Assembly (NCBI RefSeq): GCF_036075115.1
Contig: NZ_CP107958.1
Span: 2,480,001-2,544,000, forward strand
Length of the DNA: 64,000 nucleotides
Source: Streptomyces sp. NBC_00377
GTDB lineage: Bacteria > Actinomycetota > Actinomycetes > Streptomycetales > Streptomycetaceae
Reading direction: 5' to 3'
The translations under genes and the position numbers were made by a program. The notes below the pieces were generated by a model. That model worked only from the letters and a program-made list of their open reading frames with translations. It searched no databases and was not told where the DNA came from. The stretch's first letter is position 1, and each line of letters begins with the position of its first letter. Below, piece after piece: positions 18,744 through 27,924 of the stretch.

Positions 18744-20939
18744 TCAGAGCAACGCCTCCGCGGTGATGGGCAGTTCGCGGATGCGGCGGCCGGTGGCGTT
18801 GAAGACCGCGTTGGCGATGGCGGGCGCCACCCCGATCATGACGAGCTCGCCGAGTCCCTTGACGCCGAGCGGGTCGGCCTCGCGGTCCTCGCCGTCCAGG
18901 TAGATCGCCTTGAGGTCGGGGATGTCGGCGTTGACGGGCACCAGGTAGTCGGCGAGGTTGGCGTTGACGATGCGTCCGTCGCGGTGGTCGGTGAGCGTGT
19001 GCTCCAGCAGGGCTGTGCCGATGCCGCCGACCATGCCGCCGAGGGCCTGGCTGTCGGCGAGCTTGGGGCTGATGATGCGGCCCGCGTCGTACACGCCGAG
19101 TACCCGCCGTACCCGCACCAGGCCGAGCGTCGCGTCGACGGCCACTTCGGCGAAGGTGGCGTTGTAGCCGTAGAAGGAGTGCCGCTCCGGGCCCGAGGGC
19201 GGCGCGAAGGAGCCGTCCGCTTCCAGGTGGGTGCGGTCGTTGCGGGCCAACAGCCGCTGGTACGTCTCACCGAGGGCCGGATTGTTCTTCACGTGCAGCC
19301 GCCCGCCCCGTACGACGATGTCGGCGGTCGGTACGCCGTACAGCGGTGATTCGCGGTCCTCGACGGCCAGTTGGATCGCCTGGCGGCGGACCTTGTTGCA
19401 GGCGTCGAGGGTGGCGGAGCCGACGCTGGCCATGGTCATCGAGCCGCCGTGCGGTGGGGTCGGCGGGTAGAGGGAGTCCCCAAGCCGGAAGGTGACCGTG
19501 CGCACGGTCAGCCCGAGGGCGTCGGCGGCGACCTGGGTCTGGGAGGTGTACGTGCCCGGTCCCATGTCAGTCGCGGCTGCCTCCACCACGGCGGTGCCGT
19601 CGGCGTCCAAGCGGGCTCGCGCCTGGGCGGGCATGCGCGCGGTGTCGTAGACGCCGGCGGCCATGCCCCTGCCGATCAGCCAGTCCCCCTCACGCGTCGA
19701 GCGGGGCCTGGGGTTGCGGCGGTGCCAGCCGAACTCCCGGGCACCGACGGTGTAGCACTCCCGCAGCCGGCGGGTGGAGAACGGCAACCCACTCGACTCG
19801 TCCTCGTTCGGCTCGTTGCGCCGACGCAACTCGATCGGATCGACGCCGAGCTTGTGGGCGAGCTCGTCCATGGCCGACTCGATGACGAAGGAGGCCGTCT
19901 GGAAGCCGGGGCCGCGCATGTACAGCGGTGTGGGCAGGTCCAGCGGCACCGTCCGGTACCTCTGGGTCACGTTGGGCATGCTGTAGAGCATCTGCCCGGC
20001 TGCCAGGATGGACTCGGTGAACTTCTCGTACGACGACGTCTCGGCGTCCAGCTCGTGCGCCGCGGCGGTCAGCCGGCCACGCCGGTCACTGCCCAGGCGC
20101 AGGCGGTACTCGTACGAGGGCCGGAAACCGGTCCCGAGGTACATCTGCTGGCGACTGAGGACCAGCTTGACCGGGCGCTTCGTCACACGGGCGGCCAGCG
20201 CGGCGACGACCACGTGCGGCCAGCAGCGCAGCGCCGTGCCGAAACCGCCTCCGACGAACGGCGAGATGACCCGCACCGCGTCCGTCTCCAGGCCGAACAC
20301 CGCCGCGAGTTCGGTCTGCGTGCCCACCACCCACTGGGTCTTGTCCCACACGGTGAGCCTGTCGCCGTTCCAGCGGGCGATGGTGGCGTGCGGCTCCATG
20401 GGGTTGTGGTGGTTGCGGGCCGTGCGGTATGTCAGGTCCAGCCGTACGGCCGCCGAGCGCAGGGCCGCTTCGGCGTCGCCGCGCGCGTAGTTGGTCGGCT
20501 CGTCCGGTTCGGCCTCGGTCAGGTCGGTCGAGGGTTGTTCGGCGTCGTAGCCGACCTTGACGAGGCTCGCGCCGTGCTGGGCGGCCTCCAGCGTGGTGGC
20601 GACCACGACGGCGACCGGCTGGCCGTGGAAGAGCACCCGGTCGTCCTGGAAGACCCGCAGCCTGCGCCCGGGCGGGTTGTTGGAGCCGGAGTTGTCGCGG
20701 TACGGCAGCTTCGGCGCATTGCGGTGGTGGATCACCTTCAGTACGCCCGGAAGGGCTTCGGCGGCGCCGCTGTTGATCGACATGATGCGGCCGAGGCCGA
20801 TGGCCGCGTCGACGATGACGGCATGAACGGACCCGTCGACATCGTGCTCGGCGGCGTACAACGCCTTGCCCGTGACCTTGAGCCGGCCGTCCACCCGGGA
20901 CAGCGGCGCACCCACGGCTGCCTGCGGCTGGGGGCTCAC
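18744..20939 (-). CDS. molybdopterin-binding subunit of a xanthine dehydrogenase-family enzyme (PaoC/YagR-like)
   Basis: A 731-residue large subunit. It has the MoCo-binding layout AGAxEA...RVDGRLKVTGKALYAAEH at the N-terminus, VSPFVGGGFGTALRCWPH near residues 225-240, and KGLGELVMIGVAPAIANAV near the end with the conserved catalytic Glu. With the FAD and 2Fe-2S subunits it forms a heterotrimer that oxidises aldehydes. The GTG start at 20939 overlaps the stop of the FAD-subunit gene by four bases, implying translational coupling. Substrate inferred from PaoABC similarity. Confidence 0.88.
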   Translation of the reverse strand: MSPQPQAAVGAPLSRVDGRLKVTGKALYAAEHDVDGSVHAVIVDAAIGLGRIMSINSGAAEALPGVLKVIHHRNAPKLPYRDNSGSNNPPGRRLRVFQDDRVLFHGQPVAVVVATTLEAAQHGASLVKVGYDAEQPSTDLTEAEPDEPTNYARGDAEAALRSAAVRLDLTYRTARNHHNPMEPHATIARWNGDRLTVWDKTQWVVGTQTELAAVFGLETDAVRVISPFVGGGFGTALRCWPHVVVAALAARVTKRPVKLVLSRQQMYLGTGFRPSYEYRLRLGSDRRGRLTAAAHELDAETSSYEKFTESILAAGQMLYSMPNVTQRYRTVPLDLPTPLYMRGPGFQTASFVIESAMDELAHKLGVDPIELRRRNEPNEDESSGLPFSTRRLRECYTVGAREFGWHRRNPRPRSTREGDWLIGRGMAAGVYDTARMPAQARARLDADGTAVVEAAATDMGPGTYTSQTQVAADALGLTVRTVTFRLGDSLYPPTPPHGGSMTMASVGSATLDACNKVRRQAIQLAVEDRESPLYGVPTADIVVRGGRLHVKNNPALGETYQRLLARNDRTHLEADGSFAPPSGPERHSFYGYNATFAEVAVDATLGLVRVRRVLGVYDAGRIISPKLADSQALGGMVGGIGTALLEHTLTDHRDGRIVNANLADYLVPVNADIPDLKAIYLDGEDREADPLGVKGLGELVMIGVAPAIANAVFNATGRRIRELPITAEALL

Positions 20940-21916
20940 TTGGTACCTCCTACGACGCGCAGCTGGCGTTCGACAGTGCGCTTGAGCAGCTCGACCTTGA
21001 ACCGGTTGTGTTGCAGGGGACGGGCGCTGTCCGCCGCCTTGGCGGCAGCGGCCGACCAGAGGGCCCCCGACGGGCGTTCACCGAGGAGGTGCTGCTCGAC
21101 GGCGGGCAGTTTCCAGGGCACCGTGCCCACTCCCCCGGCGGCGACCTTGGCCTCGCGGATCACCCCACCGCGTATGTGCAGCGCGACGGCCGCCGACGTC
21201 AGGGCGAACTCGTAGGACTGCCGGTCCCGCACCTTGAGGTAGCCGGACCTGAGCGGGCGCGGAAGTGCGGGGATCTCGACCGCCGTGATCAACTCACCTT
21301 TACCCAGGGCCTGTTCGCGTTGAGGAGTGCTGCCGGGCCGCAGAAGGAAGTCGGCGAAGGGGACTTGGCGTGCTCCGTCCGGGCCCAGCAGGTGCACCCG
21401 GGCCTCCAGGGCGGCGAAGGCCACGGCCGCGTCGGACGGGTGCGTGGCCACGCAGGCGTCGGAGGTCCCGAGGATCGCATGGGTGCGGTTGAAGCCGTGC
21501 AGCGCGGCGCAGCCCGAGCCGGGCTCACGCTTGTTGCAGGCGGCGGTCACGTCCCGGAAGTACGTGCAGCGGGTGCGCTGCATGATGTTGCCGCCGATGG
21601 TCGCCATGTTCCGCAGCTGTGCCGACGCGCTCAGCTCCAGCGCCTCGGAGACGACGGGGTACAGGGTGCGCACCTTGGAGTGGGCGGCGGCCTCGGACAT
21701 GGTCACCAGAGCGCCGATACGCAGGCCCCCGCGCTCGGTGACGGTGACCTCGCGCAGCGGCAGGCCGGTGATGTCGACCAGGGTCTCGGGGCGTTCGACG
21801 GTCTCACGCATGAGGTCGACGAGGGTGGTGCCCCCGGCGATGTAACGGCCGCCGCGTCGGCCGGCGTTGAGCGCCTCATGGGTGTCGGACGCCTTGGTGA
21901 AGTCAAAGGGATACAT
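20936..21916 (-). CDS. FAD-binding subunit of the molybdo-oxidoreductase (PaoB/YagS-like)
   Basis: A 326-residue subunit. YIAGGTTLVDLM and MATIGGNIMQRTRCTY are the two FAD pyrophosphate motifs. The Cys-containing insert (RCTYFRDVTAAC, then KREPGSGC) matches the extra 4Fe-4S loop of PaoB rather than plain xanthine dehydrogenases. It passes electrons from the molybdenum and iron-sulfur centres to an acceptor. The ATG at 21916 lies 7 bases after the preceding gene's stop, within one operon. Confidence 0.87.
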   Translation of the reverse strand: MYPFDFTKASDTHEALNAGRRGGRYIAGGTTLVDLMRETVERPETLVDITGLPLREVTVTERGGLRIGALVTMSEAAAHSKVRTLYPVVSEALELSASAQLRNMATIGGNIMQRTRCTYFRDVTAACNKREPGSGCAALHGFNRTHAILGTSDACVATHPSDAAVAFAALEARVHLLGPDGARQVPFADFLLRPGSTPQREQALGKGELITAVEIPALPRPLRSGYLKVRDRQSYEFALTSAAVALHIRGGVIREAKVAAGGVGTVPWKLPAVEQHLLGERPSGALWSAAAAKAADSARPLQHNRFKVELLKRTVERQLRVVGGTK

Positions 21917-21923
21917 CAGGCCC

Positions 21924-22574
21924 TCACTTCCGGCCGGCGGTCTGCCCGACCGCGCGCACGATTTTGACGTAGCAGCCGCAGCGGCAGATGTTGCCGCTCA
22001 TCCACTCGCGGATCTCCTCCGGCGAACCGGTATGACCTTCCTGGATGCAGCCGACGCCGGACATGATCTGTCCGGGGGTGCAGTAGCCGCACTGGAAGGC
22101 GTCCTGGTCGATGAACGCCTGCTGCAACGGGTGGAGTTGATCGCCCTCGGCCAGGCCCTCGATCGTCGTGACCTCAGCGCCTTCCAGACGCACCGCGAGC
22201 GTCAGGCAGGCGTTGTGCCGCTGCCCGTCGACCAGGACGGTGCACGCCCCGCAGGCACCGGCGTTGCAGCCCTTCTTCGAGCCTGTGAGGCCGAGGTGCT
22301 CACGGAGCAGGTCCAGCAGAGAGGTGCGGTTGTCGACCGTCACGGTCCGGCGGGTGCCGTTGACCGTCAGGGAGACGCGACTGGAGGGCGGCGCCTCGGC
22401 AGCGCTCACCTCCTGCGCGTCGGCGAAGATCGTCCCGCCGATCACACCGCCCGCGACCACGGCACCGCCGACCGCGGTGCTGGTTGCGATGAACGTGCGC
22501 CGACTGGGTGCCGAGGAGGACTCGTCGGCTCCGGTGGGGGGAGGAACGTCGAATTCAGGGAGTTCAGCAGACAT
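21924..22574 (-). CDS. exported 2Fe-2S subunit of the molybdo-oxidoreductase (PaoA/YagT-like)
   Basis: A 216-residue subunit with a twin-arginine leader (SRRTFIATSTAVGGAVVAGG, residues about 24-43). Two 2Fe-2S binding sets follow: GCNAGACGACTVLVDG with a later Cys, and CGYCTPGQIMSG with CRCGCYV. The leader indicates Tat export of the folded heterotrimer, as for E. coli PaoABC. It is first in the operon 22574 to 17448. Operator site 7 is about 157 bases upstream. Confidence 0.88.
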   Translation of the reverse strand: MSAELPEFDVPPPTGADESSSAPSRRTFIATSTAVGGAVVAGGVIGGTIFADAQEVSAAEAPPSSRVSLTVNGTRRTVTVDNRTSLLDLLREHLGLTGSKKGCNAGACGACTVLVDGQRHNACLTLAVRLEGAEVTTIEGLAEGDQLHPLQQAFIDQDAFQCGYCTPGQIMSGVGCIQEGHTGSPEEIREWMSGNICRCGCYVKIVRAVGQTAGRK

Positions 22575-22722
22575 ACGTACGCCTTCGCATCACGGACGGA
22601 TCCGTCGTGCACGACAGAGGGACAGCAGGCGGGATCGTCGCCACCACGGGCATCGGTGACCGCTCACCTCGACAGGGGGCTGGTCTCGCGGGAAGTCTTG
22701 CACCACCGGCAACACTCGTGGC

Positions 22723-22740
22723 AGGGAGACTTTCCTCCCC
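22723..22740. promoter_or_regulatory. operator site 7
   Basis: AGGGAGACTTTCCTCCCC differs from the consensus in one outer base. It is placed about 157 bases upstream of the PaoA-like gene (22574) in a 396-base intergenic region. Confidence 0.6.
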
Positions 22741-22970
22741 CTTTACGCTCCGTCAGGAGCGAGTGGCCCACGTCATCGGGGGCAGTTGCGCACGGGGCGA
22801 GGCGGGACAGAACCGCGTCGCCCCCCGCTTATGGGTGCGTCCGCGTCGCTCACCACGTCGTCGCGTGTGGCGGACTGATCGTTCGCTCCGAGCAGGTCGC
22901 CGACACGGCCCCTCCCCCGGGACACCGTGACATCCCGTGTCGGCCCGGGGTGTGTGATCGAGGGGCGGGG

Positions 22971-23384
22971 TTACTGGTTGCGGGTGCGGGGGCCGTTGTA
23001 CTGCTGGTCGGTGACCGGATCGGCCCAGGCGGTCTCTGGAGTGCCGTCGCCCGCGCCCTCCCACAGGGCGATGTGCTCCATGAACCGGTCGGGGGTGGCG
23101 CCGTGCCAGTGCTCCTCGTTCGGCGGACACGCGACGGTCTCGCCGGGGTGGGCCTCGAAGACGGTGCCGTCCCGGGTGCCGATCAGGGCGATGCCGGAAA
23201 CGACGTGCAGGGTCTGGCCCAGGGCGTGGGAGTGCCAGTTGGTGCGGGCGCCCGGCGAGAAGCGCACCAGGTTGGCACGCATCCTGGACGGGGCCTGGCC
23301 GGCCACGATGACGTCCCACCACACGTCGCCGGTGAACCAGTCCGCCGGGGCCTTGCTGCTGGGCTGCTGCTTGATGAATTCCAT
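22971..23384 (-). CDS. cupin-domain protein
   Basis: A 137-residue small cupin. ARTNWHSHALGQTLHVVSG carries the two His of motif 1, and GETVACPPNEEHWHGA carries the His of motif 2. It thus has a plausible mononuclear metal site. The family is often found beside short-chain dehydrogenases and CMD proteins. The ATG at 23384 follows a purine-rich GGAGC. Last gene of the leftward operon that starts at 26380. Confidence 0.85.
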   Translation of the reverse strand: MEFIKQQPSSKAPADWFTGDVWWDVIVAGQAPSRMRANLVRFSPGARTNWHSHALGQTLHVVSGIALIGTRDGTVFEAHPGETVACPPNEEHWHGATPDRFMEHIALWEGAGDGTPETAWADPVTDQQYNGPRTRNQ

Positions 23385-23420
23385 GACGGAGCTCCAGTTT
23401 TGTCGATGCGTCGGTTGTCT

Positions 23421-24188
23421 CTAGCGGGCGACGTAGCCGCCGTCCACGGGGAGGGCGACGCCTACGACGAAGCCCGCTCCGGGACTGCACAGCCACAGGA
23501 CGGCCTGGGCGATCTCCTCGGCCGTACCGAGGCGATTGATGGGCTGGTCGGCCTCGGCCTCGGCGCGGTCGAGTTCTCCCTTGGCGATCATGTCGCTGAC
23601 CATGGGGGTGTCGATGGTGCCCGGGCAGATGGCGTTGACGCGGATGCCGCGCGGGGCGTATTCGAGTGCCGCGCTGCTCGTCAGACCGATCACGCCGTGC
23701 TTGGAGGCGTGGTACGAGGCTCGGCCGGGGAGGCCGACCAAGCCGCCGAGGGAGGAGCAGTTGACGATGGCTCCGCTGCTCTGGGCGCGCATGTGCCGGA
23801 GTTCGTGCTTCATGCAGGCCCAGATGCCACGGAGGTTGATTCCGTTGACGCGGTCGAAGCGTTCGGCGGGTTCGTCGGCCGCGTCGCTCGGCGGGATCTG
23901 GATGCCGGCGTTGTTGTAGGCCATGTCGAGGCGCCCGAAGGTCTCGACGGTGCGGTCGACCGCGGCGGCGACCTGGTCCTCGTCGCTGACGTCGCAGGTG
24001 AGGGCGAGGACTTGGTGCCCGGCGTCGGCGAGTTCCTTCGCGGCCGCGTTCAGGGCCGCTTCGTTGACGTCGGTGAGGGCGACGGCGGCCCCGGACTCGG
24101 CGAACGCGCGGGCGGTCGCCAGGCCCATGCCGGCGCCTGCCCCGGTGACGAGGGCGACCTGGCCGGTGAAGTCGTAGGTGGGATTCAC
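23421..24188 (-). CDS. short-chain dehydrogenase/reductase
   Basis: A 255-residue classical SDR. TGAGAGMGLATARAFAE is the cofactor loop, NNAG lies near residue 90, the active-site Ser is in NCSSLGGLVGL, and YHASK supplies Tyr and Lys. The C-terminus VGVALPVDGGYVAR is typical. An Asp in ALTDVNEA suggests NAD rather than NADP. Second-last gene of the operon with MFS, a second SDR and cupin. Confidence 0.88.
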   Translation of the reverse strand: MNPTYDFTGQVALVTGAGAGMGLATARAFAESGAAVALTDVNEAALNAAAKELADAGHQVLALTCDVSDEDQVAAAVDRTVETFGRLDMAYNNAGIQIPPSDAADEPAERFDRVNGINLRGIWACMKHELRHMRAQSSGAIVNCSSLGGLVGLPGRASYHASKHGVIGLTSSAALEYAPRGIRVNAICPGTIDTPMVSDMIAKGELDRAEAEADQPINRLGTAEEIAQAVLWLCSPGAGFVVGVALPVDGGYVAR

Positions 24189-24286
24189 GTCGTGGTCTCC
24201 GTTCAGTGCAGAGGTACGGGTGGCGCGAGTGGCGTCGGGCTGCCCGGATGCGCTGCGGCGGCACGACGCCTGGCCATGAACCCCCG

Positions 24287-25054
24287 TCAGACGGTCTGGC
24301 CGCCGTCGACGACCAGGGCGTGGCCGGTGGTGAAGGAGGCGGCGTCCGAGCAGAGCCAGAGCACGGCGGCCGCGATCTCGTCCGGTGTGCCGAGGCGCCC
24401 GATGGGCTCATCCGCGATCAGGGCGTCCCGTCCTCCGGGTGTGCTTTCGGCGAAGCGCTGGATCATCTCGGTGTCGATGATGCCGGGGCAGACGGCGTTG
24501 ACCCGGACGTTGGACGACGCGTAGTCGAGGGCGGTCGAACGGGTCAGGCCGATGACGCCGTGCTTGGCCGCGGCGTAGGCCGCCTGTCCCTTGAAACCCT
24601 TGACGCCGGCGCCCGACGAGGCGTTGACGATCGCGCCACCTCCCTGCTGGAGCAGCAGGGGGATCTGGTGCTTCATGCACAGGAACATCCCGGTCAGGCT
24701 GACGCCGATGACGCGGTCCCACTCGTCCTTCTCGATGTCCGCGGCCGGTTTGACCGGCTGCTCGACGCCGGCGTTGTTGAAGGCGACGTCCAGGCGTCCG
24801 AACGCCTGAATGGTGTCGTCCACCGCGGACCGCACGTCGTCTTCGCCGGTGACGTCACAGGTGAGGGCCAGAGCCTGCCCGCCCGCCTCCTCGATGAGCC
24901 GTGCGGTCTCCCGCAGGCCGTCCTCGGACCGGTCGGCGAGGGCGACCCGGGCGCTCGCGCGGGCGAAGGCGACGGCGGTGGTTCGGCCGATGCCGGAGCC
25001 GGCTCCGGTCACGAAGGCCACCTTGCCGGTGAAGTCCGCGGTGTTCGCAGTCAT
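24287..25054 (-). CDS. short-chain dehydrogenase/reductase
   Basis: A 255-residue classical SDR related to its downstream neighbour. [48 protein letters not shown] and a terminal VVDGGQTV are all present. It sits between the MFS gene and the other SDR with gaps near 70-100 bases. Together the pair may oxidise an alcohol or reduce a carbonyl that the transporter or the cupin also deals with; this is inference. Confidence 0.88.
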   Translation of the reverse strand: MTANTADFTGKVAFVTGAGSGIGRTTAVAFARASARVALADRSEDGLRETARLIEEAGGQALALTCDVTGEDDVRSAVDDTIQAFGRLDVAFNNAGVEQPVKPAADIEKDEWDRVIGVSLTGMFLCMKHQIPLLLQQGGGAIVNASSGAGVKGFKGQAAYAAAKHGVIGLTRSTALDYASSNVRVNAVCPGIIDTEMIQRFAESTPGGRDALIADEPIGRLGTPDEIAAAVLWLCSDAASFTTGHALVVDGGQTV

Positions 25055-25123
25055 GTGCAGATTCCTCTCGCATGCTGGTACGTCGTCGGGTTCGGATCAG
25101 CAGGACGCGGATCCGGGCTTGAG

Positions 25124-26380
25124 TCAGTGCTGCGACGACACCTGCGCGGGTTCGTCGTGTCGCGTCTGCGTGGGAGCGCTGCTCCCGGCCACGATGCGGC
25201 CCTTGCGGGAAGTGCCGTGGACGGCGAGGGCGCTCAGGGGCAGCAGTGTGAGGGCGGCGATGACGGTGCCGACCAGGGGCGGCCCGGTCAGGCCGAGGGA
25301 GGAGTCCAGGGCCGTACCGGCAATCGCCGAGCCCGCGGCGATACCGGTGTTGAAGGCGGAGGTGGTCAGCGCCGAGGTGAGGGTGGGGGCGTCGCCGGCG
25401 AAGCGCATGGCAAGCGCGGTGACGACCGGGTTGACCGTGAAGCCGGTCAGGCCCATGAGGAAGACGAGCAGGGTGGCCGTCACCGGGTTGCCGGACAGCG
25501 GGATCATCAGGAGCAGGACCAGGGCGGTGGCCGCGGCGGCCGTGATGGTGGTGACCGTCGGACGTCGGTCGCCCAGGCGGCCTCCCGTGGTGGTGCCGCC
25601 CAGCGCGCCGACACCGAAGGCGATCAGGACGAGCGGTACGGCGCCTTCGGGGATACCCGCGCGGTCGGTCAGCAGCGGCGTGACATAGGTGTACGTCGCC
25701 AGCACACCGCCCATGATCAGCATCGCGGCGCCCAGCGCCAGCCACAGCCGGCCCTGCCGCAGAGCCCGGACCTCGGCCCCGAGGGACACCTCGGCGCGCT
25801 CCTCCTGGGCCGGGATGAAGCGCCCGATGAACACGGCGGCGAGCCCGGACAGGACGGCCAGGGCCCAGAAGGGGCCGCGCCAGCCGGTGAACTGGCCGGC
25901 GAAGGAGCCGACCGGCACGCCGACGACGTTGGCCAAGGTCAGGCCGCCGATCATGACGCCCGTGGCCCGGGTGGCGTTGCGCGGCCCCGCAGCGGTGGTG
26001 GCGACGACGAAACCGACAGACCAGAACGCACCGGTGGCCAGGGCCGTGACGACGCGGGCCAGGAGAACGATCGTGAAGGACGAGCTGAGGGCGGCGACCA
26101 GATGTCCGAGGCAGAACACGGACAGGGCCAGGACCAGCGTCTGGCGCTGGGGCAGGCGCAGGGTCGCCATGGCCATGGTGGGCGCGCCGATGATCATGCC
26201 GACGGCGAAGGCGGTGATCAGCAGGCCGGCGTGGGAGACGCTGACTCCGAGGTCACCGGCCAGTTCCGGCAGCAGGCCGGCGACGACGAACTCGGTGGTC
26301 CCCATCAGGAACGTGCCGGCGGCGAGCACCCAGACGACGAAGGGAAGCTTGCCGGGGGTGGTCCCGGATGCGGAAGGCAT
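25124..26380 (-). CDS. MFS transporter (DHA1, Cmx/AraJ-like)
   Basis: A 418-residue transporter with 12 predicted membrane segments. LPFVVWVLAAGTFLMGTTEF followed by VVAGLLPELAGDLGVSVSHA is the signature of the Cmx/AraJ/sugar-efflux DHA1 group. GDRRPTV lies in the loop expected between segments 8 and 9. The ATG at 26380 follows AAGGAG; an upstream GTG frame from 26479 is rejected. First gene of the operon running to 22971. Operator site 8 is about 127 bases upstream. Probably exports a small toxic or antibiotic-like molecule. Confidence 0.87.
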   Translation of the reverse strand: MPSASGTTPGKLPFVVWVLAAGTFLMGTTEFVVAGLLPELAGDLGVSVSHAGLLITAFAVGMIIGAPTMAMATLRLPQRQTLVLALSVFCLGHLVAALSSSFTIVLLARVVTALATGAFWSVGFVVATTAAGPRNATRATGVMIGGLTLANVVGVPVGSFAGQFTGWRGPFWALAVLSGLAAVFIGRFIPAQEERAEVSLGAEVRALRQGRLWLALGAAMLIMGGVLATYTYVTPLLTDRAGIPEGAVPLVLIAFGVGALGGTTTGGRLGDRRPTVTTITAAAATALVLLLMIPLSGNPVTATLLVFLMGLTGFTVNPVVTALAMRFAGDAPTLTSALTTSAFNTGIAAGSAIAGTALDSSLGLTGPPLVGTVIAALTLLPLSALAVHGTSRKGRIVAGSSAPTQTRHDEPAQVSSQH

Positions 26381-26498
26381 ACGTGTGGTCTCTCCTTGCG
26401 TGGAATTCGGCGGATCGGGGGGGCTGAAGTCGTCACGGCGGATGGACGGACGGCGCAGCCAGGTCTTCGACGGTTCCATGGAACGGAACGGGTGAAAA

Positions 26499-26516
26499 GG
26501 GGAGGATCTTCTCCCC
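26499..26516. promoter_or_regulatory. operator site 8
   Basis: GGGGAGGATCTTCTCCCC is one of the best matches. The outer bases extend the symmetry to AAAGGGGAG and CTCCCCCTTT. It lies 127 bases upstream of the MFS start, and the genes to its right end toward it, so it should serve the MFS operon only. Confidence 0.75.
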
Positions 26517-26560
26517 CTTTCTTTCGGCTGCTCTCCGTGACGGGCGAGAGGTGGGGTGGG

Positions 26561-27085
26561 TCAGGGCGCGGCTTCGATGGTGATCTCGTCGGCGGTGGCG
26601 AGCTGCTCGGCGCCGCCGTCGGCCATGTGCCCGAGGGGGATCAGGCCGGCCGCGTAGGGGGCGTCGCGGTAGTAGGTGGCGAGCTGGTTCCAGGGTGCGT
26701 AGTACGCCAGGTCACCGACCTCTTGGTCGGCGCCTTCCGGGGCGCCGGAGGTGGACAGCTTTCGCGGCAGGTCGGCGATCTTCTCGGCCTGGTTGAAGTC
26801 GCGCAGGGACAGGGTGAGGGGCAGCTGGGCGGCGAAGTCGCGGGCGGTGGGGTTGTCGTTCAGGGTGGCGGCGACGTGGTGGCCGTTGAGCGTGAGCCGG
26901 ATGTTCATGGCGGTTGTCCTGCCGGGTGAGGTGGTGACGGCCGCAGCTGTCGAAACCTGCGGCGACGCGGGCTCGGAAGGAGAGGAGGAGGAAGAGGAGG
27001 AATCGTTGGTGCAGGCGGTCGCGACCAGCAGCAGGGCGGCGGCCGGGACCACACGCGCGAGAGCGCGACGGGGTGCCGGGTTCAC
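26561..27085 (-). CDS. lipoprotein with cyclophilin-like domain
   Basis: A 174-residue secreted protein. An arginine-rich start, a hydrophobic stretch (VVPAAALLLVATAC) and the lipobox Cys at about residue 25 mark a lipoprotein, followed by a Ser-rich linker. Residues about 60-172 (MNIRLTLNGHHVAATLNDNP and LAYYAPWNQLATYY) match the cyclophilin-like fold (Cyclophil_like2) family, which lacks proven isomerase activity. The GTG start is at 27085. It lies 14 bases after the SDR-like gene in the operon that begins at 29953. Confidence 0.8.
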   Translation of the reverse strand: MNPAPRRALARVVPAAALLLVATACTNDSSSSSSSPSEPASPQVSTAAAVTTSPGRTTAMNIRLTLNGHHVAATLNDNPTARDFAAQLPLTLSLRDFNQAEKIADLPRKLSTSGAPEGADQEVGDLAYYAPWNQLATYYRDAPYAAGLIPLGHMADGGAEQLATADEITIEAAP

Positions 27086-27099
27086 GGGTCGTCCTGTGG

Positions 27100-27765
27100 C
27101 TAGTCGGGCAGGGGCTCGGAGTAGTGGCGGAAGCCGTCCCGCTGCTGGTGGATGTCGTACAGCCGCTGTGCCAGGGCGTCGGGGCTGCTGTGCTCGGCGT
27201 CGGGCCGGATGGCGCCCGGGATGATCAGCTGGGCGGCGTGAATGTTCTCCGGGGCGAGCGTGTCGTGCAGCATGCGGGCGTAGGCGCTTTCGGCGGCGAA
27301 GGCGATCGAGGTGCCGGCGACCTTCGGGTTGGGGCGTACGGCGCTGGAGCCGTTGACGAACAGCAGGGTGCCACGGCCGAGTTCGCGCATGCCGGGCAGG
27401 ACGGCGTTCACGGCGGCGACGGGGCCCTTTACGGAGAAGGCGAGCGGCGCGTCCAGGTCGTCGGCGCCGGTGTCGAGGACCGGCTTCATGAAGTCGGCGC
27501 GCGGCACCGGGCTGTACTGGAGGATCTCGATGGGGCCAAGGTCCTTGGCGGCCGCGTACAGGGCCGCGTCCAGTGACTCGATGTCGAGGACGTCGGCGGG
27601 GAAACCGCGCGCCTGAATACCCTCACGGGCCAGCTCAGCGGTCATCTCCTCCAAACGCTCGGCGTTGCGGGCGATGAGGGCGACGGTGTGGCCGGCGCTT
27701 CCGAAGCGGCGGGCGGTGGCCAGCCCGAGTCCCGGGCCGGCGCCGATGAGAGCGAAGGTCGTCAT
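27100..27765 (-). CDS. SDR-like protein lacking the catalytic Tyr-x-x-x-Lys
   Basis: A 221-residue Rossmann protein. The N-terminus ALIGAGPGLGLATARRFGSA retains the nucleotide-binding glycines. At the position of the usual YxxxK, following FVNGSSAVRPNPKVAGT, the sequence reads SIAFAAESAY, so Tyr and Lys are not in place. It may be a binding protein or use other chemistry. It lies between the lipoprotein gene and the hydrolase in the leftward operon from 29953. Confidence 0.8.
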   Translation of the reverse strand: MTTFALIGAGPGLGLATARRFGSAGHTVALIARNAERLEEMTAELAREGIQARGFPADVLDIESLDAALYAAAKDLGPIEILQYSPVPRADFMKPVLDTGADDLDAPLAFSVKGPVAAVNAVLPGMRELGRGTLLFVNGSSAVRPNPKVAGTSIAFAAESAYARMLHDTLAPENIHAAQLIIPGAIRPDAEHSSPDALAQRLYDIHQQRDGFRHYSEPLPD

Positions 27766-27924
27766 GGGGTTCGTCGTTCCTTGTGTGAGGCGGTGGCTCC
27801 CGCCCGCATTCGCGCTACCGTGATGCGGGCCCGACGGTGTGGATGCTGGGCGGGAGGGGGCCGAGGCAGGGACGATGTGCGCCCGGCGCCGTCCGGTGCG
27901 GCCGTACGCGAGGGCGGCGTGCGA

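Noticed and set aside
16872..19349. Very long plus-strand open frame (825 codons)
   Set aside because: It is antisense to the XdhC-like and molybdopterin-subunit genes, shows no domain, and is the expected mirror of high-GC coding DNA.
24206..26929. 907-codon plus-strand open frame
   Set aside because: Antisense to an SDR and the MFS gene; low-complexity Gly/Arg/Asp composition without any motif.
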